Part shown: positions 16,765 to 25,646 of the stretch, in pieces
Position numbering within the stretch: the first letter of the stretch is position 1
How the letters are laid out: each line of letters starts with the position of its first letter
Assembly: GCA_910580225.1 (NCBI GenBank)
Contig: CAJTXE010000001.1
Location: 248,809-312,808, forward strand
DNA length: 64,000 nt
Direction: 5' to 3'
Origin: an uncultured Acetatifactor sp.
GTDB taxonomy: Bacteria; Bacillota; Clostridia; Lachnospirales; Lachnospiraceae
Notes under the pieces: generated by a model
Databases searched by the model: none
What the model was told of the DNA's origin: nothing
What the model saw: only the letters and a program-made list of their open reading frames with translations
Position numbers and translations under genes: made by a program

Positions 16765-17715
16765 ATGATATTGAATGATAGGGAAGAAATTATAGAGCTG
16801 ACCCGTGACTGGAAAGGGGGACGCTTTTCGGACGGCCGTCCCAGAGTAGAGGACGACAAAATAGAAATCCTGAAAACACTGACACAGGAAGAGATCTGGC
16901 ATCCCCTGTATTTCAGCGGATACCGTTTTCAGTTTCAGGGAGAGCTGCATGCGCTGCATGAGGGAAAAAAGCTGTATGGACGTGCCGTTACCTGCTGCTT
17001 CATGCCCCAGCGCCCTGACTTGCGCTTTCTTGCCTTTGATACCGCAGGGAAAAAGGGCTGGAAGGGGGACTGCAACCAGTGGGTGATTGACAGCCTTCAG
17101 GAAGGGGATGTGGTGGTATGCGACCTGTATGATAAGATTTTCAAGGGTACCTTTGTGGGCGGGAATCTGACTACGGCCATTCAGGCGCGCACCAAAACAG
17201 GCGGCGCCGTTGTCTGGGGCGGTGTGCGGGATGTGGAGCAGATGCAGAAAATGGATGTGCAGGTGTATTACCGGGGAGTAGACCCCACACCGATCAGAGA
17301 CTGCCAGCTCACCGCATTCAACGGACCCTGCCGTATCGGTCAGGCGCTGTGCCTTCCCGGAGACATCGTCATCGGGACGAAAAACGGCGTGCTGTTTGTG
17401 CCGAGCCATATGGTGGACATGGTTATCGAAAATGCATATAAAATGCAGGCCAGGGATATGTATGCGTTTCCGAAGCTGCGCCGGGGGATTTATACCACGG
17501 CGGATGTGGATGCGCCGGTATGGGGAACAGAGATGATGGCCGAATTCCTTCATTTTATTGAGACACAGCCGGAGGCGGCAAAGTACCGCGGCCTGGATTG
17601 GGGTGTGGAATTGCGTGCAGCCCGGGGAGACAGACCGGCAATAGAGGAATTGCTCCGCCGTTTTGATATTGAAACCTATACTGCATCCGGCAGGGAAGGG
17701 CAGGTTCTGATATGA
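16765..17715 (+). CDS. RraA-like family protein, probable class II pyruvate aldolase
   Basis: This 316-residue protein belongs to the RraA/HMG-CHA aldolase family. Residues 112-160 give the core: EGDVVVCDLYD, GTFVGGNLTTAI, then GAVVWGGVRD with Arg155 and Asp156, which bind substrate and metal in the aldolases. The family includes RNase E regulators and class II aldolases that cleave 4-hydroxy-2-oxo acids to pyruvate plus an aldehyde. It is longer than RraA (about 160 residues) and sits in a catabolic operon, so the aldolase role is favoured; 2-keto-3-deoxygluconate is a 4-hydroxy-2-oxo acid (inference). AGGAG precedes the start. Its stop overlaps the next ATG (ATGA). Confidence 0.7.
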   Translation: MILNDREEIIELTRDWKGGRFSDGRPRVEDDKIEILKTLTQEEIWHPLYFSGYRFQFQGELHALHEGKKLYGRAVTCCFMPQRPDLRFLAFDTAGKKGWKGDCNQWVIDSLQEGDVVVCDLYDKIFKGTFVGGNLTTAIQARTKTGGAVVWGGVRDVEQMQKMDVQVYYRGVDPTPIRDCQLTAFNGPCRIGQALCLPGDIVIGTKNGVLFVPSHMVDMVIENAYKMQARDMYAFPKLRRGIYTTADVDAPVWGTEMMAEFLHFIETQPEAAKYRGLDWGVELRAARGDRPAIEELLRRFDIETYTASGREGQVLI

Positions 17716-18548
17716 TGAGAGAATTGAAGCTTTACGAAAGCGGAATCCGGGATTATAATAAATTACTGGAAGGCAGAAAGGCCTTTGTCACCACGGCGGC
17801 CCGGGGAATCGGCAAGAGCATTGCTCTTTTGTTTGCCCGTCAGGGAGCGGCAGTCTATTTCGGCGGCCGGAATGAAGAATATGTCCTGGGCACGGAAAGG
17901 GAACTGGGGCAGATAATGCCGGAATGCCGTGGATATATTATCGATCTTGCAAATGCGGCCCAAAGCGAGGACGCTGCACAGGCAGTTCTGCGTGACAGCG
18001 GCGGTATCGACATTCTGGTATGTACTGCGGGGGTGAACTGCCACTGCGCTGCGGATGCATACAGGGATGAGGATATGGCGCGCCTGCTGGAAACCAACTA
18101 TCTCAGCGGACTGCGGTTTGCCCGTGCCTTTCTGCCGGGGATGCGTGGGAGAAAGGGCGGCAGCATCGTGAACATATCCTCCATACACAGCATGATGACA
18201 CAGCCCACCAATCTGCTGTATGCGGGTACAAAGGGGGCCATGAATGCCGCCGCCCGTGCCATGGCGCTGGACTGCGCGGCAGACGGGATACGCGTCAACA
18301 CGGTCTGTCCGGGTGTGGTGATGAGCGACGTGATGTACGACGAGACGGAGAAAATGGACGAAGAGCAGAAGGGCGCGTTCATACAGGCACTTGACAGATG
18401 CCAGCCGCTTCCCCGGGGACAGATGGCGGATATTGCAAACGCAGTGTTGTTTCTGGCATCGGATATGTCGGCTTATATTACGGGACAGTGCATTCTTGCA
18501 GACGGAGGAACCAGCATTAAGGCACATGATTTCCATCCGGCATTTTAA
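17712..18548 (+). CDS. Short-chain dehydrogenase/reductase
   Basis: This 278-residue classical SDR has the cofactor motif TAARGIG (28-34), NxG-type strand VCTAGVN, catalytic Ser157 in NISSIHS, Tyr170 and Lys174 in YAGTKGA, and the substrate-side VNTVCPGVVMSD. Such enzymes oxidise a sugar or polyol hydroxyl with NAD(P). In this operon it could oxidise C1 of the free amino sugar to a lactone, like glucose 1-dehydrogenase, or act on another carbon (inference). It is translationally coupled to the RraA-like gene through an ATGA overlap, so the two are likely made in step. A second ATG at 17715 is an alternative start. Confidence 0.85.
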   Translation: MMRELKLYESGIRDYNKLLEGRKAFVTTAARGIGKSIALLFARQGAAVYFGGRNEEYVLGTERELGQIMPECRGYIIDLANAAQSEDAAQAVLRDSGGIDILVCTAGVNCHCAADAYRDEDMARLLETNYLSGLRFARAFLPGMRGRKGGSIVNISSIHSMMTQPTNLLYAGTKGAMNAAARAMALDCAADGIRVNTVCPGVVMSDVMYDETEKMDEEQKGAFIQALDRCQPLPRGQMADIANAVLFLASDMSAYITGQCILADGGTSIKAHDFHPAF

Positions 18549-18712
18549 GGGGCGGCATCCGGCCGGGCAGGCGTCAGCCGCATTGAGGCAGGAAACATAG
18601 AATCGGAAGCATACATTGGGCCGGTCACGCCCTGCCCCTGGCGGGAAAAGCGGGAATGGTTGGCAGGCAAAGCCCGATGCGGCGGCTTCCGCAGGGGCAG
18701 AATGGAGACAAT

Positions 18713-19660
18713 ATGAAAAAAAGCCTGATATTGGTATCCGGCTATGGAGCGCCGGGAGAAGAGGATATTGCACTGTATCGCGTGGAGGCGGAAGGACGTG
18801 GGGAGAAAGTGTACGGCATGTGCCACGGGCAGAGACCTTCCTTTTGCTGCCGGGGCGGTACCGGATGGATTTATGCGGCTTCGGAACGGGAGGACGGCGG
18901 GGACATCACGGCATATGAGCTTCAGGGAGAAAACCTGAAGCCTGCCGCCAGGCTTGCCGTACCGGGCCGGGGGCTGTGCCATTTACATGCTTGGGGAGAG
19001 GTCCTTTTTGGTTCCTGCTATGAAAGCGGGGACTTTTTTGCCGTGGATGCAAAATTGACTAAAATACTGTGGACGTTTTCAAGGAAGGATGCACATGCCC
19101 ACTGGGCCTATACGGCAGAAAATGTACTGTACCTGGCCGATTTGGGAAACGACTGCCTGTATCGATACGGGCTTCACAAGGGGGTTCCGGAAGGGGAGGC
19201 GGCGTATCTGCGCCAGCCTCACGGGAGCGGACCGCGCCAGGTTCTGATGCTGGAGGACGGAAGCCTGGCCTGCGTGAACGAACTGAACGGCACTGTCAGC
19301 ATATTGGGGACGGACGGGGAGAAGAAAGCCGCAGAGCCAGCCAGCGGCATGACAGCCGTTTCCAACTGGCCGGGCGGGGCATGCCTGGACAGGGAAGGGA
19401 CGCTGTATGTATGTAATCGGGGTCCCAATACCCTTGCCGCATGGCAGTGGGACGGAAGACGGCTTTCCAGGCGGGCGGAATGGGGCACAGGGGACTGGCC
19501 CCGGCATATCGCCGTGCTGTCCGGCACAGGACATGTGGCGGCTGCATGTATGCGGAGCCACGAGGTCATCGGGTATGACTGCCGCCGGGATATCCCCAGG
19601 GAAGTATTCCGGCTTCCGCTTGCAGGGGCGTCCTGTGTGCTGGAACTGGAAAGTGAATAA
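18713..19660 (+). CDS. Lactonase-family beta-propeller protein
   Basis: This 315-residue protein resembles the YkgB/Pgl lactonase family, seven-bladed propellers that include 6-phosphogluconolactonase and cis,cis-muconate cyclase. Diagnostic repeats are CHLHAWGEVLFGSCYESGDF, HAHWAYT, VLYLADLGNDCLYRY, HGSGPRQVLML and DWPRHIAVL. No signal peptide is present. Hydrolysing the aldonolactone made by the upstream SDR is the natural role here (inference). The start at 18713 (MKKSLILVSGYG) has GGAG upstream; the open frame before it is unsupported. The 164-base spacer before it holds no recognised element. It is the last gene of the forward operon. Confidence 0.7.
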   Translation: MKKSLILVSGYGAPGEEDIALYRVEAEGRGEKVYGMCHGQRPSFCCRGGTGWIYAASEREDGGDITAYELQGENLKPAARLAVPGRGLCHLHAWGEVLFGSCYESGDFFAVDAKLTKILWTFSRKDAHAHWAYTAENVLYLADLGNDCLYRYGLHKGVPEGEAAYLRQPHGSGPRQVLMLEDGSLACVNELNGTVSILGTDGEKKAAEPASGMTAVSNWPGGACLDREGTLYVCNRGPNTLAAWQWDGRRLSRRAEWGTGDWPRHIAVLSGTGHVAAACMRSHEVIGYDCRRDIPREVFRLPLAGASCVLELESE

Positions 19661-19674
19661 ATGCCGTGGAGCTG

Positions 19675-19721
19675 CTGCCGCCGTTTTCCTCTGCAGGGAA
19701 GGGGCGGCAGTTCTGTTATTT
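19675..19721 (+). terminator. Terminator of the amino-sugar operon
   Basis: A long hairpin: outer 8-bp stem CTGCCGCC (19675-19682) with GGCGGCAG (19703-19710), continued inside by TTTTCCT pairing with AGGGAA. TTCTGTTATTT follows. It lies between the convergent forward operon and the GH3 gene. Confidence 0.65.
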
Positions 19722-19763
19722 CTCTGACGGTGCATGGCGAAAAGCGGGTACGGGCTTTGAGAT

Positions 19764-22133
19764 TCACATGCCTCCCCCCACCGAAGCTTCCGCGAAAAAT
19801 TCCCGTCCGGAAGGCTCAATGACGCGTCCGTTTTCCAGGGTATAGACTGCTTCCGCCCGGATATCGGCACTGTGTCCCCCGACGAAAAACCGGAATTGGC
19901 CGGGTTCCAGCCGCCAGACGCCGTATTCGTCAGGGAAGGCAAGCCGATTCAGATGAAAGGAGAAGTGTACGGTCTTGCGCTGCCCCGCCTCCAGCGGAAC
20001 ACGGCAGACTCCCATCAGTTCCCGGTCAGGGCGGATTAGGGATGCGACTACATCGCGGGCGTAAAACTGAACCACCTCGTCGGAGTCCGTTTCGCCCACA
20101 TTGGATACGGTGACGCAGGCTTCTCCCGTGCCGTCCGGCGCAATGGAGAGGGTAAAGCCGGAATAGGAGAAGGCGGTATAAGACAGTCCGTAACCAAAGG
20201 GGCGCAGGGGCGCATTTGAGGAAAACAGGTATCCGTCCCGGTTCAGGGCGCCTGCGGCAAAGCTTTCCCCGGCGGAACCCGCATGCTCTCCATGAAATAC
20301 GGGTCCGTGGCCGGCAGAGCGGGGCAGAGCCAGCGGAAGGCGGCCTGCGGGCGAAAATATCCCGGCTATGACTTCCGCGATGGCCATTCCGCCCCAGGTG
20401 CCCGGCATATAAGCTTCCAGGACAGCGGCGGCATGCTCGTAAATCCATTCGCTGGTAAGGGGTCTGCCGTCCGTGTGTACCACTACGGTACGGGAATTGG
20501 ACTCCAGAACCACCCGCGCCAGCGCCTCCTGCGCGCCGGGCAGATCCAGGGAGGCGGAATCGTTGCCCTCTCCGGTATTGCAGTGGCGGCCCCAGCCGTT
20601 TTTTCCGCCCACGCACAGAATCACGGCGTCCGCTTCCAGGGCGGCGGCCCGGGCAGCGGGAAAGTCCTGCAGGACGGGATCCAGATAGTCACAGCCCTGT
20701 GTCCAGGTACAATGGGGAAAACAGGACTGCAGTGCTTCCAAAATCGTCTTTGCGTCAGGATATGCCTCCCGAATGGCCTTGTCTGTTGCGGCAAGGTCGT
20801 ATTTGCGTTTCGAACCTGCCGCGCCTGTGAGGACCACACCTGCCATCTGTGAGGAATCCTCCGTAACCTGAAACATTTCCATCATGGAAGGCACTGTGTA
20901 GCCGCCGTACAGCAGGCGCAGGCTGCCGGCACAGGGTCCTATGACGGCAATGCGGATATTTTTATCCCGTATGGGAAGGATGCCGTCATTCTTCGTCAGC
21001 GTCAGGCTTCGGCGGGTGGCGGTGCGTTCTGCCGCTCCGGTATCTGTGAAGGCATCCGGATAGCGTTCCCATTCCGGGAAAGGCTCTTCAAACAGCCCCA
21101 GTTCGAACTTCAGTGTCAGCACGCGCAGCACGGCCTGATCCAGCCATGTGATGTCGGCACGGCCGTCACGGAACATCCGGGCCAGTTGGTCAGAATACCC
21201 CAGCCTGTCAGGCAGTTCCATGTCAAGCCCGGCGGTAAGGCACTGCAGCGCCGCAGCGCCGATCTCCTCCGCTGTAGCCAGAATATCCGGCAGCAGGCGC
21301 TGGACGGAACGGTAGTCGCTGACCACCAGGCCTTCGAAGCCCAGCTCCGTGCGCAGCAGGTCCGTCAGCAGCTCCCGGCTTGCGCACACGGGACGCCCGT
21401 TCCACTCGGAATAACTGTTCATCACGGTGCGGATACCGCTTTTGCGTATGGCCGCCTCGAATACCGTGGCAAATACCTCCCGCAGTTCCCGCCTGTCCGC
21501 CAATGTGCGGGTAAGGTTCAGCCCGCCGATGGTCTGGGAATAGCCCAAAAAATGCTTGGCGGTGGCGGCTACGCCAGACCGCATATCTTCACCCTGTATT
21601 CCGTCTACATAGGCACAGCCCATCATGGCGTTCAAAGCAGGGTCTCCGCCGTAGGTTTCGTTTACGCGCCCCCAGCGCAGGTCTTTGGCCACGTCCAGCA
21701 CAGGGGACAGGGCGTGCAGGATGCCCATTGCCCGCATCTGGCGGCGGATGGTGTCTGCCATACCGTATACGGTTTCCGGCGAGAAGGTGGCACCCAGGCC
21801 GATGGGAGCGGGATAGAGGCAGGCTCCGGGCACCACGGGACCGCATAGGGCTTCGCAGTGAAAGAGGGCGGGAATCCGGTGAGGAGAATGTTCCATCACA
21901 TAAGTCTGAATTTCCCGCAGCCGCCCGGCAAGTCTCCGGGGTTCCATGCGGATATCCAGCAGCGCAATTTCGCCGATGCCTCCGGCAAGGTCTTTTTCCG
22001 CAAGGTTTTCCCCGCAGCCCGAGAGCATGGTACAGCCCAGCTGCCGCAGCTTTTCTTCCAAGGTAAGTTCCTGTAAAAGGGCGGCGGCCTGTTTCCGGGC
22101 CTGGGCGGAAATGGTTTTATTCTGTATATTCAT
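19764..22133 (-). CDS. Glycoside hydrolase family 3 beta-glycosidase
   Basis: This 789-residue GH3 enzyme has no signal peptide, so it is cytoplasmic. The barrel carries DLRWGRVNETYGGDP (151-164) and KHF (193-195), which bind sugar at the -1 site, and the nucleophile Asp273 in LVVSDYRSV. The alpha/beta-sandwich domain follows (VILCVGGKNGWGRHCNTGEG), then a fibronectin-III-like domain from FGYGLSYTAFSYSGF. It releases terminal beta-linked glucose, xylose or GlcNAc; the exact sugar is not readable. The usual intracellular GH3 length and domain order are preserved. Its ATG overlaps the stop of the upstream GH38 gene (ATGA), so the two enzymes are coupled and probably attack one glycan. Confidence 0.9.
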   Translation of the reverse strand: MNIQNKTISAQARKQAAALLQELTLEEKLRQLGCTMLSGCGENLAEKDLAGGIGEIALLDIRMEPRRLAGRLREIQTYVMEHSPHRIPALFHCEALCGPVVPGACLYPAPIGLGATFSPETVYGMADTIRRQMRAMGILHALSPVLDVAKDLRWGRVNETYGGDPALNAMMGCAYVDGIQGEDMRSGVAATAKHFLGYSQTIGGLNLTRTLADRRELREVFATVFEAAIRKSGIRTVMNSYSEWNGRPVCASRELLTDLLRTELGFEGLVVSDYRSVQRLLPDILATAEEIGAAALQCLTAGLDMELPDRLGYSDQLARMFRDGRADITWLDQAVLRVLTLKFELGLFEEPFPEWERYPDAFTDTGAAERTATRRSLTLTKNDGILPIRDKNIRIAVIGPCAGSLRLLYGGYTVPSMMEMFQVTEDSSQMAGVVLTGAAGSKRKYDLAATDKAIREAYPDAKTILEALQSCFPHCTWTQGCDYLDPVLQDFPAARAAALEADAVILCVGGKNGWGRHCNTGEGNDSASLDLPGAQEALARVVLESNSRTVVVHTDGRPLTSEWIYEHAAAVLEAYMPGTWGGMAIAEVIAGIFSPAGRLPLALPRSAGHGPVFHGEHAGSAGESFAAGALNRDGYLFSSNAPLRPFGYGLSYTAFSYSGFTLSIAPDGTGEACVTVSNVGETDSDEVVQFYARDVVASLIRPDRELMGVCRVPLEAGQRKTVHFSFHLNRLAFPDEYGVWRLEPGQFRFFVGGHSADIRAEAVYTLENGRVIEPSGREFFAEASVGGGM

Positions 22134-25100
22134 AGGCTTCCTTTCTCTGTCTTGTAATAAAGTTTCAGTGTCTTAATCTCGAAGGGCGTGAAGAACATGG
22201 GGTGCTCCGGAGAGAGCTGTTCAAGCGTCCGCTCCATCATATCGCACAATTCGGCACGTAAAATGGGAAAACCTGTGCGGAGGTGCGCGGATACCCTGGA
22301 ACCCTCGCATTCATAAAGCCGAAGGATAAGGGCGCTTTGGGTTTCCTCACAGGGCTTTACCGTTTCCACCACCACATTCTGCCGGTCTGTCCAGAGGAAG
22401 GCGGGCTGTGCAAGGATGCCCGGCGCCGTGAAGGGAAGGCGGCCGAACCGCATGCCGGCCCGGGGGACGGCGGCAGAAAAACCCCCCTCATGGGGCAGGA
22501 TGCCGTAACGGAAGGTATAGTCGCCGGCGTCGCCGCCGGTATCCGGCCGGGTGCCCGCCTTGGCCAGGGTCAGTGCAAATGTCCCGCCGTCCATGCTGAT
22601 GCCGTATTTGCAGTCATTCAGGATACAGATTCCCCGGGAAGGCTCCGAAAAGTCTGTATAACGATGGTTGCACACCTCAAACATTGCCTGTTCCCATGTG
22701 TTGTTGCGGGTCACGGGGCGCTGGATACAGCCGAACTGGATTTCGTTGCGGGCATACGCGCTGCGGATATTGGTGTGAAAGGCGGCTTTCAGCAGACGGT
22801 GCCGTTCCCTCCAGTGCAGGACATTTTCCCACTCTACCAGCGTTGTATCGGCGCGGAATATCACGTCCTGGGTCAGGTGAGAGTGTTCACATACCGCGTA
22901 TGTGCTGTGGATGCGGAACTCAACCGGGCCGTCGGCAGTGACGCTGCGTTCCAGCAGGCGGGCGTCCGGCGACAGCTTCATCATACAGTCGGCATCGATA
23001 TCCCAGCCGTCCCAGCCAGCGGATACATCCTCGCCCCAGAGAAGCTGGCCGAAGGGACCGCCGCACCATTCCATGCCGTCTGCCAGCGTGGTCAGGGAGG
23101 AAATAAACCCCGTTTCGTCAAAGCACACCCGAAGCAGAGGCGTGGTGAGTACATTGCCCGCAAAACGGAAGGGAGAAGGCTGGGGTGCCGGAGCGGATTC
23201 CGGACGATGCAGACGCAGTACGCCGCTGCCCAAAGCCGGCCGGGAAAATCCCTGTACCGCAGCGGCGCAGGTGCCGTCGGCCCGGAGAACCTCCTGGATT
23301 ACCACGTTATTGTCTTCTGGAACAAGACCGTTTAAGGGAGGCAGATAAAAGACATCCCCGCATGCCTCGTCCAGGGGGTTCCACACGGTATAGGCAGTTT
23401 TGTCCGCCGTGTCCTTCAGAACGGCCCGGAGCATGACATCCGCCCGGTCCAGCATGGCCTGCATTTCGGCCAGGCACTGCGCATGGGCTTCGCTGATACA
23501 GCTGCCGGGCAGGATGTCGTGGAACTGGTTTACCAGGAGGGTGTTCCACAGAGGGATGAAATCTCTGCCCGAAGCCGGCCGTCCTTCCCGCACGGCAGCC
23601 TGACATTCCAGAAGTTCCAGCAGCCGCAGTGCGTCTTCCGCCATACGGTTATTCTTTTTAATCTGCTGTTTGGCGGTGAGGGTGCCCCGATGCAGCTCCA
23701 GGTAAAGCTCGCCGTCGTAGACGGGCAGCTCTGCTTCCCGGGATGCAAGGGCGTGCATAAAGCCGCTTACGGAGCCGTAGGATACCCTGGGGCAGCCTTC
23801 CAGATCAGTGAGACGCCGGGCAGTTTCTATCATTTCAAACTGCGGACCGCCGCCTCCGTCCCCATAGCCGAAGGCGATGAGCCTGCTGTCTGATGCCTGC
23901 CTGCTGCGGATGCAGTCCTGATACCCCATGCCGTCCACCCGTTCCAGCAGCCCGGCCGCGTCGGGCCAGGTATCCATGACAAAAAAGTGGGTCAGCACCC
24001 GGGAGCCGTCGATTCCCTTCCACACAAAGGTGTCATAGGGAAAGACATTGGTGTCATTCCAGGCCAGTTTGGTGGTGAGGAAACAGGATATGCCGAATCC
24101 GCGCATAATCTGCGGAACGGCTGCGCTGTAGCCGAAGGTATCCGGCAGCCAGAAGACATCCGAAACCATGCCGAAGCGGCTTTTGTTATAGAGCTGCCCC
24201 CACAGAAACTGCCGCACAAGGGCTTCTCCGGAGGGAAGATTGCAGTCACATTCCACCCACACCCCACCGTTCGGCTCATACCGTCCCTTTGCCGTATACG
24301 CCTGTATCTGCCGGAACAGGGAGGGATACTGCCTCTCCATCAGCCAGGTATGGAAGGAAGCGCTCTGAATAAAGCGGTATTCCGGATATTGCTCCATCAG
24401 GCTGAACTGATTTGAAATGGTACGGGCAAGCTTTTTTACCGTTTCCTCCATGGGCCACAGCCATGCGGTATCGATGTGGCTGTGGCCGGTGAGTACGGCT
24501 TTGGGAGCGCTTTCCCCGTTGCGGCAGGCCAGGGACGCTTCCATGCAGCACCGTGCCTGTACCAGGGCGGGACGCCAGACGCTTTCCGAAACGGCGGCTG
24601 GGTCATAATACAATATCTGATGTACTTTGGTAAGCACATTCAGAATGCCGGCCCGCCGGAAGGATTCCCCTGGAAGCTTCTGCGCAAGCTGCACAAGGAC
24701 CCGGAGATCCAGCAGAAAGTCCAGTATGTCCTGATTCCTGGTGCAGATGGAAATCCTTTTTGCCTCGAAACGGAAATCCGAAACCGGACGCTGCTGGAAA
24801 GGCTGCTCCCCGATGACATAATGCCCGGCGTAGAACTCTATGGCCAGCCGGAGCCGTTCCCCGGCCCGGGCATGGCGGCTGACGCAGTCGCAGTAATGGT
24901 TCCCGTGGCGTGTCACTGCGATTTTGGTGGCAAAGGTTCCGCAGGGAACCCCGTTTTTCCACAGCAGGGCTTCATACCCGCCCAGATCAGGATACAGATA
25001 CAGCGCCTGTCCGTCCAGGGCCGGAGGGACGGTGTAATCGGCAAGGAACCAGCAATAGCGCCCCGGGCCGCCCCACAGGGACTTTCCCTCACGGTGTTCC

Positions 25101-25264
25101 GGGAGAGAGAACAGCGCGGCATCGGGCACGGCGTGGAGCCGCTCCTCTGTCTCGTACATGGAAAAGGGGAGAACGGCGGCTTCGGTGAAGACATAAGGCT
25201 CGTAAATTTCCAGGGTACGGGCAAGCTTGGAGAGCAGTTTTTTGTTTTGAGCATCATTCAGCAT
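22130..25264 (-). CDS. Glycoside hydrolase family 38 alpha-mannosidase
   Basis: This 1044-residue protein is a full-length class II alpha-mannosidase. Zinc ligands lie in GHSHIDTAWLWP (His261, Asp265). The nucleophile is Asp375 in WLPDTFGYSAAVPQI. A further metal-site segment is NQFHDILPGSC, and the C-terminal beta domains include the usual LVEWENVLHW and the NEIQFGCIQRP region. An N-terminal beta domain of about 250 residues is present, as in bacterial members. It would remove alpha-linked mannose, as in N-glycans, inside the cell. The start at 25264 (MLNDAQNKK) has AGGAG upstream; an upstream ATG in frame lacks one. It is first in a two-gene operon with GH3. Confidence 0.92.
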   Translation of the reverse strand: MLNDAQNKKLLSKLARTLEIYEPYVFTEAAVLPFSMYETEERLHAVPDAALFSLPEHREGKSLWGGPGRYCWFLADYTVPPALDGQALYLYPDLGGYEALLWKNGVPCGTFATKIAVTRHGNHYCDCVSRHARAGERLRLAIEFYAGHYVIGEQPFQQRPVSDFRFEAKRISICTRNQDILDFLLDLRVLVQLAQKLPGESFRRAGILNVLTKVHQILYYDPAAVSESVWRPALVQARCCMEASLACRNGESAPKAVLTGHSHIDTAWLWPMEETVKKLARTISNQFSLMEQYPEYRFIQSASFHTWLMERQYPSLFRQIQAYTAKGRYEPNGGVWVECDCNLPSGEALVRQFLWGQLYNKSRFGMVSDVFWLPDTFGYSAAVPQIMRGFGISCFLTTKLAWNDTNVFPYDTFVWKGIDGSRVLTHFFVMDTWPDAAGLLERVDGMGYQDCIRSRQASDSRLIAFGYGDGGGGPQFEMIETARRLTDLEGCPRVSYGSVSGFMHALASREAELPVYDGELYLELHRGTLTAKQQIKKNNRMAEDALRLLELLECQAAVREGRPASGRDFIPLWNTLLVNQFHDILPGSCISEAHAQCLAEMQAMLDRADVMLRAVLKDTADKTAYTVWNPLDEACGDVFYLPPLNGLVPEDNNVVIQEVLRADGTCAAAVQGFSRPALGSGVLRLHRPESAPAPQPSPFRFAGNVLTTPLLRVCFDETGFISSLTTLADGMEWCGGPFGQLLWGEDVSAGWDGWDIDADCMMKLSPDARLLERSVTADGPVEFRIHSTYAVCEHSHLTQDVIFRADTTLVEWENVLHWRERHRLLKAAFHTNIRSAYARNEIQFGCIQRPVTRNNTWEQAMFEVCNHRYTDFSEPSRGICILNDCKYGISMDGGTFALTLAKAGTRPDTGGDAGDYTFRYGILPHEGGFSAAVPRAGMRFGRLPFTAPGILAQPAFLWTDRQNVVVETVKPCEETQSALILRLYECEGSRVSAHLRTGFPILRAELCDMMERTLEQLSPEHPMFFTPFEIKTLKLYYKTEKGSL

Positions 25265-25411
25265 GGCAGATTTCTCCTGTTTTTTGCGGAACCAGTCCGA
25301 AAATTGATCCGTGGGGACATTTCCGTCCGCCGTCCGCCGCGGTACGGAAATGTCCCCGCATCCGGCGGAAAGCAATTTTCAGACAGGCTCCATACATTGA
25401 CGATTTGCGGT

Positions 25412-25441
25412 TTGACGGGGAATAATTCCCATGGATTTTAT
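25412..25441 (+). promoter_or_regulatory. Possible promoter with embedded palindromic operator
   Basis: TTGACG (25412-25417) is followed by the perfect palindrome GGGAAT-A-ATTCCC (25418-25430) and then TTTTAT (25436-25441) at 18 bases. It lies in the 382-base divergent gap between GH38 and the histidine kinase. The palindrome in the spacer would suit a repressor. A TATAAT at 25587-25592 without a good -35 box is a second possible kinase promoter. No promoter for GH38 was certain. Confidence 0.35.
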
Positions 25442-25646
25442 TATCATAAAACACAGGAGCGGATTCGAAAACCCCAGGTAAACAGGTTGAGATGCAATGT
25501 AAAGAATTTGGCATCCCAATCACCGGGACCAAAGGGTATTATCCTTATATAGCCGCCGGGATCTGTTAATTACAGCCGGGCTGCTGTATAATAACGGGAA
25601 AAAGCAGTATCATCGGCTGCGGAACCGAAATCGGGAGAAAAAGAAA

